This document shows, piece by piece, positions 1 to 6,946 of a DNA stretch of 41,533 bases (position 1 is its first letter; each line of letters starts with the position of its first letter). Source of the stretch: Actinomycetes bacterium (GTDB lineage Bacteria > Actinomycetota > Acidimicrobiia > Acidimicrobiales > RAAP-2). The stretch is from positions 1 to 41,533 of the forward strand of contig JAJYVT010000025.1 of assembly GCA_021791845.1 (NCBI GenBank), in the 5' to 3' direction. Below the pieces are notes generated by a model. The model did not search any database, was not told where the DNA came from, and saw only the letters and a list, made by a program, of their open reading frames with translations. A program made the position numbers and the translations under genes.

Positions 1-350
1 TCACAGGGCACGACCTGACCGGCGTCGTGTCGGGGGTGGGGGTGACGAGCAGCGGCACACCGTACCTCGACATCAACAACACCTTCGTGCCCTTGGCCTC
101 GGTGGTGGAGGTCACCACCCCGTCGACGGGCACGACGCCGGCCACACCGACGACAGGTGCGACAACGACAGTGGCGACAGGCACGACGCCGGCCACACCG
201 GCCACCGGCGGCAAGACCGGTACACCGTCGACCAAGCCGGCTCCCGCCACAGGCTCGAGCGGCGTCGCGCCGGGCGCCGCGGGCTCCCCGGGCACGCCGC
301 CACCCGCCGCCGTGGCCGGAACGACGGCCAGCGGCACGACCTCACCATGA
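1..350 (+). CDS. flgD: Flagellar hook capping protein FlgD, C-terminal part
   Basis: This is the 3' end of a gene that begins before the window; the open frame runs from base 3. The visible start of the fragment, TGHDLTGVVSGVGV followed by PYLDINNTFVPLASVVEV, matches the end of the FlgD core, where a short beta segment and a final 'v.l..V.eV' strand close the domain. FlgD caps the growing hook and scaffolds FlgE assembly outside the cell. About 80 residues of low-complexity Thr/Pro/Ala/Gly follow the core; this tail is unusual and probably disordered. Thr is often encoded by ACA here, as in flgE but unlike most later genes. The gene ends 72 bases before flgE, in the same orientation, as expected for a hook operon. 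Confidence 0.75.
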   Translation, partial: TGHDLTGVVSGVGVTSSGTPYLDINNTFVPLASVVEVTTPSTGTTPATPTTGATTTVATGTTPATPATGGKTGTPSTKPAPATGSSGVAPGAAGSPGTPPPAAVAGTTASGTTSP

Positions 351-422
351 CCGGCCAGACGCACCCGGCGACCCAGCACCCCACCGAACCGCACTGATCC
401 AGCTACGAAAGGAAATCCCACC

Positions 423-1718
423 ATGGCCACACGTTCCATGCTCGCCGCAGTGTCGGGCATCGATGCCAACCAGACGTTCCTCGACGAGATCGCCAACAAC
501 ATCGCCAACGCCGACACGATCGGCTACAAGGCCGGGACAGTCCAGTTCAGCGCGTTGCTGTCGGAGCAGGTGGCCGGGGCCACGGCGCCCACCACAGGGA
601 GCGGCGGCGTCAACCCGGTGGCGGTCGGCTCAGGCGTCCGGGTGTCGTCGGTGATCACCAACTCGGCGGAGGGGACACTCCAGACCACGGGCAACCCGAC
701 AGACGTGGCGATCACAGGCAACGGCTTCCTCGTGGTCCAGTACGGGGGCCAGCAGATGTTCACGCGGGACGGTGCGCTCACCGTGGACGCGAGCGGCCAG
801 CTGACCACGCTGAGCGGCGGCCTCGTCCAGGGGTGGCAGGCGACGGGGACGGGGCTCATCAACAACAACGCGCCCGTGGGCTCGATCAACATCCCCACCG
901 GTGAGACCATCGGGGCGAAGACGACCACACGGGTGACACTGGAGGGCAACCTGCCGGCGTGGAACGGCACCGGCACACCGCCGGCGCCGGCCACGGTGAC
1001 GCTCGACACCTACAACCCGCTCGGTGCCGTCGTCCACATCGTCGTCACCTTCACGGCCACAAAGACGAAGGCCGACACGTGGAAGGTCACAGCAAAGGTG
1101 GCGGGAGCCAAGGCGACAGCACCGTCGCTGATCCCGGCCACAAAGTCGACCATCACCTTCGACCCGACAACCGGGGCGCTGCTCAAGACAGGGCTGACAG
1201 CGATGGCCACAGGCGAGCTGGCGATCAAGATGAAGGCGCCCACAACAGCAGGGTTCACCAAGACAACCAACATCACATTGGTCTTCCCGGCACCGGGTTC
1301 GGTGAACGCCGTGACCCAGTTCGCCGGCGCGCGGACGATCACAGGGAGCCAGAACGGCTACCCCTCCGGGTCGCTGGAGTCGTACTCGATCTCCAGCTCG
1401 GGTGTCATCACCGGCAAGTTCTCCAACGGCAAGACAATGGCGCTCGGCCAGATCGCCTTGGCCTCCTTCGCCAACAACTCGGGCCTCGTCAACGTCGGCA
1501 ACGGGCTGCTGGCCACGAGCGCCAACTCCGGGCAGCCGCAGATCGGCGCCCCGGGCACGGGTGTCCGGGGGTCGCTCCTCGGCGGCCAGCTCGAGCAGTC
1601 GAACGTCAACCTCGGCACCGAGCTGACCGACCTGATCAGCGCCCAGGAGGCGTACGTCGCCAACACCAAGGCCATCGCCACCAGCCAGCAGGTCATCGTC
1701 GCGCTCGAACAGGTCTGA
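423..1718 (+). CDS. flgE: Flagellar hook protein FlgE
   Basis: A 431-residue flagellar axial protein. The N-terminus has the rod/hook signature (LAAVSGIDANQTFLDEIANN, then IANADTIGYKAG), and the C-terminus ends with the matching segment (SNVNLGTELTDLISAQEAYV, then ANTKAIATSQQVIVALEQV). These two terminal helices form the hook core, and the middle 'TGNPTDVAITGNGFLVVQ' is the conserved flgE/F/G segment. The protein is exported through the flagellar type III apparatus and polymerises into the hook. The ATG start has an AAGGAAA ribosome site 8-14 bases upstream. FlgG is a less likely alternative because the protein is too long and follows flgD. Roughly one third of the Thr codons are ACA, which is uncommon in this GC-rich DNA. 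Confidence 0.93.
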   Translation: MATRSMLAAVSGIDANQTFLDEIANNIANADTIGYKAGTVQFSALLSEQVAGATAPTTGSGGVNPVAVGSGVRVSSVITNSAEGTLQTTGNPTDVAITGNGFLVVQYGGQQMFTRDGALTVDASGQLTTLSGGLVQGWQATGTGLINNNAPVGSINIPTGETIGAKTTTRVTLEGNLPAWNGTGTPPAPATVTLDTYNPLGAVVHIVVTFTATKTKADTWKVTAKVAGAKATAPSLIPATKSTITFDPTTGALLKTGLTAMATGELAIKMKAPTTAGFTKTTNITLVFPAPGSVNAVTQFAGARTITGSQNGYPSGSLESYSISSSGVITGKFSNGKTMALGQIALASFANNSGLVNVGNGLLATSANSGQPQIGAPGTGVRGSLLGGQLEQSNVNLGTELTDLISAQEAYVANTKAIATSQQVIVALEQV

Positions 1719-1724
1719 TCCCGC

Positions 1725-1784
1725 CACCGGGAGGTCCGGTGACGGCCCGGAGACGGGCCGCAATCAAGACCGGGCCTCCCGGTG
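1725..1784 (+). terminator. Long structured hairpin after flgE
   Basis: Seven bases after the flgE stop, bases 1725-1740 pair with 1769-1784 in a 16-bp stem with one G-U wobble at 1735/1774. Inside it, 1743-1749 pairs with 1754-1760 to give a 7-bp hairpin closed by a GAGA (GNRA-type) tetraloop. There is no U-tract. It could be an intrinsic terminator or attenuator, or a processing/stability stem separating the abundant hook message from the downstream export genes. The pairing is seen in the sequence; the function is inferred. Confidence 0.5.
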
Positions 1785-1905
1785 CCGATACACAAGGCGC
1801 GCGCCAAGACGGCGGCAGAGCGCACCCGGCCACGGACGGTCGGCATCGAGAGTGCCCACACGTCCACAGCCCGAGACCGCGCCCATGCCCTTGCGAACCG
1901 CCACC

Positions 1906-1925
1906 GCCACCGCCCCCTCGGTGGC
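1906..1925 (+). promoter_or_regulatory. Hairpin directly upstream of fliM start
   Basis: GCCACCG (1906-1912) and CGGTGGC (1919-1925) form a 7-bp stem with a 6-base loop ending six bases before the fliM ATG. No purine-rich ribosome site is visible between the stem and the start, so initiation may depend on structure or on coupling. This is inference from sequence only. Confidence 0.3.
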
Positions 1926-1931
1926 AGCGCC

Positions 1932-2849
1932 ATGAGCTCGGTCCTCATCCCGGCCGACGACTCGCGCGTCCAGGCGTACGACTTCCGGAACCAGGAGATC
2001 ATCGAGCGCGGCCGGATCCGTCGCCTGCTCCCGGTCATCGAGGCGTCGGCGCAGCGCATCGCCGGCGCGCTCAGCGCCAACCTCCGCCAGCCGGTGCACA
2101 TCACGGTGGACGGCTCGGACCAGAAGTCCTGGGACGACTTCCGCTCGGAGATGGAGGACCCCACCTTCATCGCCGCCGCGCCGATGGTGGGCCTCGACGG
2201 CCGGGTCGCCCTGCACTTCCCGGTGGACCTGGTCCTCGCCCTGATCGACGTGGAGCTGGGCGGGAGGGGGCGGGAGCAGCCCGACCGCCTGGTGCTCACC
2301 GATCTCGAGTTCGACCTCATGGGGTCGATGGCCGAGGACATGTTCCAGGCGTTCCACTCCGCCGTCAACGCCTTCATCGAGGTCGGCGTGGGCGCCGTGC
2401 AGCGGCTGCGCAGCAGCATCTACGTGAAGATGGGCCGGCCGGGCGAGATGTGCCTGCAGGTGCAGATGTCGATCTCGATCGCCGACGCCGAGGCGCGCCG
2501 CATGTACGTGTACTGCCCGCTGACGGTGCTGCACCCGATCATCGACGCCTTCGAGCGCCTCCAGCGCGAGGACGAGGTGGCGACCGCCGGCCGATGGGTG
2601 AGCGCGGAGAAGCGCCTGCTCTCGGTGCCGGTCGAGATCCACGTCGCGTACCCGCCGATCGCCCTCACCACCACCGAGGTCCTGGGGCTCAGAGTCGGGG
2701 ACGTGATCCCGCTGCACGTGGACAAGGACGATCGCGACGCCCAGCTGGACATCGTGGCCGGCGGCTACTCCATCGGGAAGGGGTTCCTCGTGGCCAAAGG
2801 CAAACGGCTCGCCTGCACGGTGACGTCGTGGAGAGAGGAGAGAGCATGA
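1932..2849 (+). CDS. fliM: Flagellar motor switch protein FliM
   Basis: A 305-residue switch protein forming the middle of the cytoplasmic C-ring. The body begins at once with the conserved YDFRNQE..ERGRIRRLLPVIE block. It has the FliM middle domain with the GG.G loop (VELGGRGREQ) and ends with a C-terminal SpoA domain (KRLLSVPVEIHVAYPPIALT, then DVIPLHVDKDD). The usual N-terminal CheY-P-binding peptide (LSQ.EIDALL type) and linker are missing. ATG 1932 was chosen because family similarity starts there. The frame stays open to a GTG at 1782, but that extension is Arg/His-rich and has no EIDALL motif. Its stop overlaps the fliN start (ATGA). The hairpins upstream may influence expression. Confidence 0.9.
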   Translation: MSSVLIPADDSRVQAYDFRNQEIIERGRIRRLLPVIEASAQRIAGALSANLRQPVHITVDGSDQKSWDDFRSEMEDPTFIAAAPMVGLDGRVALHFPVDLVLALIDVELGGRGREQPDRLVLTDLEFDLMGSMAEDMFQAFHSAVNAFIEVGVGAVQRLRSSIYVKMGRPGEMCLQVQMSISIADAEARRMYVYCPLTVLHPIIDAFERLQREDEVATAGRWVSAEKRLLSVPVEIHVAYPPIALTTTEVLGLRVGDVIPLHVDKDDRDAQLDIVAGGYSIGKGFLVAKGKRLACTVTSWREERA

Positions 2850-3244
2850 CCGACACCGCCCCCAGGACCACACTGACAGGCGTCACCGGCGACCCCGGCA
2901 CGGAGCCGGGCACCGCGGCACCGTCGGTGGCCCCCTTCGAGCCGGCGCCGGCGCCGACGCCGGCGACCGCGCCGGCGCTCCCCATGGAGGCCCTCCACGA
3001 CGTCGAGCTCAACGTGGAGGTCATCCTCGGCAGGGCCCGCATGCCGCTGCGCGACCTGCTGGCCGCCCGGCCGCGCACCACCATCGAGCTCGACCGGCCG
3101 GTGCGGAGCCCTGTGGACGTCATGGTCAACGGCACCCTGTTCGCCCGGGGCGAGATGGTGGTCGTGGGCGACTCGGAGATCGGCGTCCAGATCACGGAGG
3201 TGGTGGGGTCGGACAGCGCCGGACCGGGGAACGACCAGGCATGA
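2846..3244 (+). CDS. fliN: Flagellar motor switch protein FliN
   Basis: A 132-residue C-ring protein. Residues 1-47 are a Thr/Pro/Ala-rich lead-in. From about residue 50 the SpoA/FliN domain is clear: VELNVEVILGRARMPLRDLL, then IELDRPVRSPVDVMVNGTLF and ARGEMVVVGDSEIGVQITEV. FliN tetramers form the base of the switch complex and help dock export substrates. The length fits a plain FliN, not the longer FliY with a CheC-like phosphatase domain. The ATG overlaps the fliM stop and the TGA overlaps the fliO ATG, so the three genes should be translated together. Confidence 0.9.
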   Translation: MTDTAPRTTLTGVTGDPGTEPGTAAPSVAPFEPAPAPTPATAPALPMEALHDVELNVEVILGRARMPLRDLLAARPRTTIELDRPVRSPVDVMVNGTLFARGEMVVVGDSEIGVQITEVVGSDSAGPGNDQA

Positions 3245-3969
3245 GCCCCATCGGGTTGCTCGCGGCTGCCGGCGCATCGGCGGCCGCGCCGGATCTCTCG
3301 ATCGGCCACCTCCTGCTCCAGATGGTCGTGGCCATGGTCCTGGTGGTCGGCGGCATCTGGGGCTTCGGCAAGCTGATGGGCCGGAGCCGGGTCGCCGGGC
3401 GCAACGCCGGCCGCGCCGCCGGGGGGTTCTTCCGATCGCGGCTGGTCGGCCGGGAGCCGGCGGCGGGGCTCACCGTCCTGAGCCGCCAGCCGGTCGGAAA
3501 GGGCAAGTTCCTTGCCGTCGTCCAGGTGGGCGCGCAGCAGTTCCTCGTGGGCATCGCCGACTCCGGGCTCACGCCGCTCGGCGAGCTGCACGCCGGCGAT
3601 CCCGAGCCCGTGCCCGACGAGGAGCCGCTCCCCGTCGCGGCCCACCACGGCGTCGTCCCCGGGCCTTCGGCGGAGTTCGGCCCGGCAGAGCTGGCGGCCG
3701 TGGACCTGAGCGCCTTGGGCCTGCGGCCCCTCGACCTCGACGCGGCGCCGGTCCGCGTGGGCGGCACCGGTTCCCCCCGTGCCGCCGCCCGCCCTGTCGG
3801 TCCCGCGCCCGCCCGCCGGCCGGCGCCCGCCCGCCCTGTCGGTCCCGCGCCCGCGCCCGCCCGGCGCGCCGCACCTGCGCCCGCCCGCCGGGCCGCCCCG
3901 GAGGGCCAGCCGTCGCGTTCGGTCCGGTCACTGGTCGAGTCGCTGCGCGAGGCGACGGTCCGGCGCTAG
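3241..3969 (+). CDS. fliO: Flagellar biosynthesis protein FliO
   Basis: A 242-residue protein with one membrane segment (about residues 22-45, LLLQMVVAMVLVVGGIWGFG) followed by a small cytoplasmic domain containing the FliO-type pattern LTVLSRQPVGKGKFLAVVQV..QQFLVGIADSGLTPL. FliO is poorly conserved and helps assemble the FliP ring of the export gate. Position between fliN and fliP supports the call. The last 90 residues are Ala/Pro/Arg repeats (variations on VGPAPARR) encoded by near-repeated DNA at about 3779-3900, which is likely disordered. The ATG overlaps the fliN stop. A divergent FliZ-like name would describe the same protein family. Confidence 0.8.
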   Translation: MSPIGLLAAAGASAAAPDLSIGHLLLQMVVAMVLVVGGIWGFGKLMGRSRVAGRNAGRAAGGFFRSRLVGREPAAGLTVLSRQPVGKGKFLAVVQVGAQQFLVGIADSGLTPLGELHAGDPEPVPDEEPLPVAAHHGVVPGPSAEFGPAELAAVDLSALGLRPLDLDAAPVRVGGTGSPRAAARPVGPAPARRPAPARPVGPAPAPARRAAPAPARRAAPEGQPSRSVRSLVESLREATVRR

Positions 3970-4011
3970 CCGTCGGCTGCACGCCACGGGACCGCACGAG
4001 ACGAGGGGGAC

Positions 4012-4695
4012 ATGGGGCACCTGCTGGCGGCCGGGGGATCGATCACGATCAACCTGGGCAACGGGGCGTCGAAGCCGTCGTCCAGCCTCCTCATCATCCT
4101 GGCGCTGGCGCTCCTCACCCTGGCGCCGTCGATCCTGATCCTGCTCACCGGCTTCACCCGGGTGATCATCGTCTTCAGCCTCACGCGCCAGGCGCTGGGC
4201 CTGACCACCACCCCGCCCAACCAGGTCCTCATCGGGATCGCGCTCTTCGTGAGCATCCTGCTCATGGCGCCCACGCTCTCGACGCTGAACCACGTCGCGG
4301 TGCAGCCCTACCTGCACGGGACGATCAACGCCGTGCAGGCGTTCGACAAGGGTCAGGTGCCGCTCAAGCACTGGATGCTGCGGCAGACCGGCCAGCAGGA
4401 GCTGGCGCTCACGACCAAGGTGGCCCACGAGTCGGCTGCGGTCCCGATGCACGACTCGCTGACGGCGATCATCCCGGCGTTCCTCCTCACCCAGTTGAAG
4501 GACGCCTTCATCATCGGGTTCGTCATCTTCGTCCCGTTCCTCATCATCGACCTCGTGGTCGCCTCCACCCTGATGTCGATGGGCATCGTCATGCTGCCGC
4601 CGACCCTCGTGTCCCTTCCCTTCAAGCTCCTGCTCTTCGTGCTGGTCGACGGGTGGGTGCTGGTGGTCCAGTCGCTGATCACGAGCTTCAGGTGA
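4012..4695 (+). CDS. fliP: Flagellar export gate protein FliP
   Basis: A 227-residue membrane protein and core subunit of the type III export gate (FliP5-FliQ4-FliR1). Family motifs are intact: LLTGFTRVIIVFSLTRQALG near residue 45, and PAFLLTQLKDAFIIGFVIFV, PFLIIDLVVASTLMSMGIVM, LPPTLVSLPFKLLLFVLVDG in the C-terminal half. Four hydrophobic segments are visible. The N-terminal leader is short and has no obvious cleavage site, unlike many FliP proteins that have a signal peptide. A GAGGGGG ribosome site lies just upstream of the ATG. The stop overlaps the fliQ GTG. Confidence 0.95.
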   Translation: MGHLLAAGGSITINLGNGASKPSSSLLIILALALLTLAPSILILLTGFTRVIIVFSLTRQALGLTTTPPNQVLIGIALFVSILLMAPTLSTLNHVAVQPYLHGTINAVQAFDKGQVPLKHWMLRQTGQQELALTTKVAHESAAVPMHDSLTAIIPAFLLTQLKDAFIIGFVIFVPFLIIDLVVASTLMSMGIVMLPPTLVSLPFKLLLFVLVDGWVLVVQSLITSFR

Positions 4696-4967
4696 CACAG
4701 CAGCTCGCTCTCAACCTCGTCTCCCAGACGATGATCATGGCGGCCAAGATCGCCGCGCCGATCCTCCTGTCGGCGATGGTCGTCGGACTGCTGGTGTCGC
4801 TGTTCCAGTCGGTGACCCAGATCCAGGAGATGACGCTCACCTTCGTGCCCAAGCTGCTCGTGGTCGGCCTCGTCATCGGGCTCGCCGGCCATTGGATGCT
4901 CGGGCAGTTCATCGCCTACGTGCACCAGGTGTTCGGGGAGCTCCCGCAACTGCTCAGCAGCGGGTAG
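4692..4967 (+). CDS. fliQ: Flagellar export gate protein FliQ
   Basis: A 91-residue protein with two membrane helices and the FliQ pattern: VTQQLALNLVSQTMIMAAKI, PILLSAMVVGLLVSLFQSVT, QIQEMTLTFVPKLLVVGLVI. The GTG start at 4692 overlaps the fliP stop (GTGA), which is the normal arrangement here; an in-frame ATG at 4653 would lie inside fliP and adds unrelated residues. FliQ wraps the FliP/FliR gate. It ends two bases before the fliR GTG. Confidence 0.95.
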   Translation: MTQQLALNLVSQTMIMAAKIAAPILLSAMVVGLLVSLFQSVTQIQEMTLTFVPKLLVVGLVIGLAGHWMLGQFIAYVHQVFGELPQLLSSG

Positions 4968-4969
4968 CC

Positions 4970-5755
4970 GTGCAGCTCGACCTCAGTGCCGCGTGGCTCA
5001 TCGCCTTCCTGCTCGTGCTGGCACGGGCCCTGGCATGGATGATGATGGTCGCGCCGTTCTCCAGCCGGTCCACGATGCCCACGATCGTCACGGTCGGCGT
5101 GGCCTCCGGCCTGGCGATCCTCGTCGTCCCGGAGATCGACAAGGCCGGATTGCCCCACACGACGGCCGGCGTCCTCGGCGCCCTGGTCCTCCAGGTCATG
5201 ACGGGACTGGCGCTCGGCTTCGTGGTGCAGCTCCTCCTGTCCGCGGTGGTGGCCGCCGGCACATTCCTGGACATGACGGGCGGCCTCAGCCTGCCGCCCT
5301 CGATGAACCCCCTCAACGGCCAGGAGACGGCGTTGATGGGGCTCTTCTACTCGCAGGTGCTGATCTTCCTCCTCTTCACCTCCGGCGGCTATCTGCTCAT
5401 GATCGAAGGGTTCATCCACTCCTTCGCCGGTCCCGGCTTCACCCTGGCCACCTCGAAGACCGTGGCCGCCGTCCTGATCACCGACCTCGGGGTGTTCTTC
5501 ACCTCCGCCGTCGAGATCGCCGGCCCCCTGCTGGTCGTCCTCTTTGCCGCCCAGGTGGTCCTGGCGTTGCTGTCGAAGGCCGCGCCCCAAGCCAACGTCT
5601 GGATCCTCGGGTTCCCCTTCCAGATCTTCCTCGTGCTCCTCCTGGTCGGTCTCACGATCTCGGGCCTGCCCAACGACGTGGCCAACCTGTTGACCCGTGG
5701 CGTGGGGGACGGGGCGCGGATGTTCGGCGCCCTCCTCGGCGCGGGAGCGCCTTGA
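4970..5755 (+). CDS. fliR: Flagellar export gate protein FliR
   Basis: A 261-residue polytopic protein. It begins VQLDLSAAWLIAFLLVLARA and has about six hydrophobic segments plus FliR-type motifs: GLALGFVVQLLLSAVVAAGT, DMTGGLSLPPSMNP and LALLSKAAPQANVWILGFPF. FliR is the single-copy subunit that completes the export gate and contacts FlhB. The GTG at 4970 was chosen because it follows the fliQ stop by two bases and gives the normal FliR N-terminus; upstream in-frame codons lie within fliQ. It is followed after three bases by flhB. Confidence 0.94.
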   Translation: MQLDLSAAWLIAFLLVLARALAWMMMVAPFSSRSTMPTIVTVGVASGLAILVVPEIDKAGLPHTTAGVLGALVLQVMTGLALGFVVQLLLSAVVAAGTFLDMTGGLSLPPSMNPLNGQETALMGLFYSQVLIFLLFTSGGYLLMIEGFIHSFAGPGFTLATSKTVAAVLITDLGVFFTSAVEIAGPLLVVLFAAQVVLALLSKAAPQANVWILGFPFQIFLVLLLVGLTISGLPNDVANLLTRGVGDGARMFGALLGAGAP

Positions 5756-5758
5756 GCC

Positions 5759-6946
5759 GTGGCGGCCGGGGACAAGTACGCCCGCACCGAGGCGCCGACC
5801 CCCAAGCGGCGCAAGGAGGCGCGCGACGAGGGACAGGTGGCGCGCTCGCCCGAGGTGAACGGGTGGCTCGCCCTTCTGGTGACCTCCATGTTGCTCCGGT
5901 GGTTCCTGTCCCTGGCGGGCAGCAGGGTCCTGAACGTGACCGCGTCGGCGGTCGGCGTGATGCGCCATCCGTCGGTCGCCGGCGACGTCGTCGTGCTCGA
6001 GAGCGGGTTGCGCCAGTTCCTGGTCGTCGCGGCGATCGTCGGGGGGGTGCTGCTCGCCGTCGGGGTCGTGGCGAGCGTGGCCCAGGTCGGCCGGGCGGCC
6101 TCGGTGAAGGCGGCACGACCCCGTTTCTCCCGCCTCAGCCCGAAGAGCGGCCTCAAACGGCTCTTCTCGCTCCAGGCCGGATGGGAGCTGGCGAAGCAGG
6201 TGCTGAAGCTGGCGCTCCTGGCAGGGGTCGCCTACTACAGCCTGCGCACCCTCATGATGACGGTGGGTGACAAGCAGCCGGCCTCGCTGGCGCCGCTCTT
6301 GAGCTACCTCGGCTCCTCGCTGGTCAGCTTCGTCCGGACGGTGGCGGTCATCGGGCTCGGGCTCGGGCTGGCCGACTACGGGTACCACCGCCACCGGATG
6401 AGCCAGCAGCTGAAGATGACGAAGCAGGAGGTGAAGGACGAGCGACGCCAGCAGGAGGGGGACCCGGCGGTCAAGGGCAGGATCCGCCGCCAGCAGTACG
6501 CCATCGCACGGTCGAAGGTCATCGCCGCGGTCAAGACGGCGGACGTGGTCGTGGCCAACCCGACGCACTACGCCGTCGCGTTGCAGTACGACCCGTCGCG
6601 CGGCGGGGCGCCCCGGGTGGTGGCCAAGGGGGTCGACGGGCTGGCGCTGCGGATCCGCGAGGAGGCCGAGCGCCACGGGGTGCCGGTGGTGGAGGACCCA
6701 CCGCTCGCTCGGTACCTCCATGCCACCTGTGACGTCGAGCAGCAGGTCCCGGTGGCCGTGTACGTGGCCGTGGCCCGGCTGATCGCCTTCGTCTACTCGC
6801 TCACCCCCCAGATGCGGACCGCAGGGGTGCACCGCCGGCCCCACTCGGTGGTGCCCGACCTCGACCAGGACGCCGCACCGCCCGCCGTCGAGGCGGCGCG
6901 CCGGCGCCGGGAAGCGCTCGCCGCGGCCCGCGGAGGTGGCGCGTGA
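5759..6946 (+). CDS. flhB: Flagellar export switch protein FlhB
   Basis: A 395-residue protein with four N-terminal membrane helices and a cytoplasmic domain that switches export from rod/hook to filament substrates. The N-terminal EAPTPKRRKEARDEGQVARS block is typical. The self-cleaving NPTH motif is present, with Asn at residue 267 (ANPTHYAVALQYD), followed by GVDGLALRIREEAERHGVPV and DPPLARYLHATCDVEQQVPV. The C-terminus is about 40 residues longer than minimal FlhB and Arg/Ala-rich. GTG start. flhA, which often follows, is absent; instead a DUF1707 gene overlaps the stop (GTGA). Confidence 0.95.
   Translation: MAAGDKYARTEAPTPKRRKEARDEGQVARSPEVNGWLALLVTSMLLRWFLSLAGSRVLNVTASAVGVMRHPSVAGDVVVLESGLRQFLVVAAIVGGVLLAVGVVASVAQVGRAASVKAARPRFSRLSPKSGLKRLFSLQAGWELAKQVLKLALLAGVAYYSLRTLMMTVGDKQPASLAPLLSYLGSSLVSFVRTVAVIGLGLGLADYGYHRHRMSQQLKMTKQEVKDERRQQEGDPAVKGRIRRQQYAIARSKVIAAVKTADVVVANPTHYAVALQYDPSRGGAPRVVAKGVDGLALRIREEAERHGVPVVEDPPLARYLHATCDVEQQVPVAVYVAVARLIAFVYSLTPQMRTAGVHRRPHSVVPDLDQDAAPPAVEAARRRREALAAARGGGA

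Noticed and set aside
1782-1931. A longer FliM starting at GTG 1782
   Set aside because: The extra 50 residues are Arg/His/Ala-rich, lack the CheY-binding motif, and begin in the arm of a hairpin. Kept only as an alternative.
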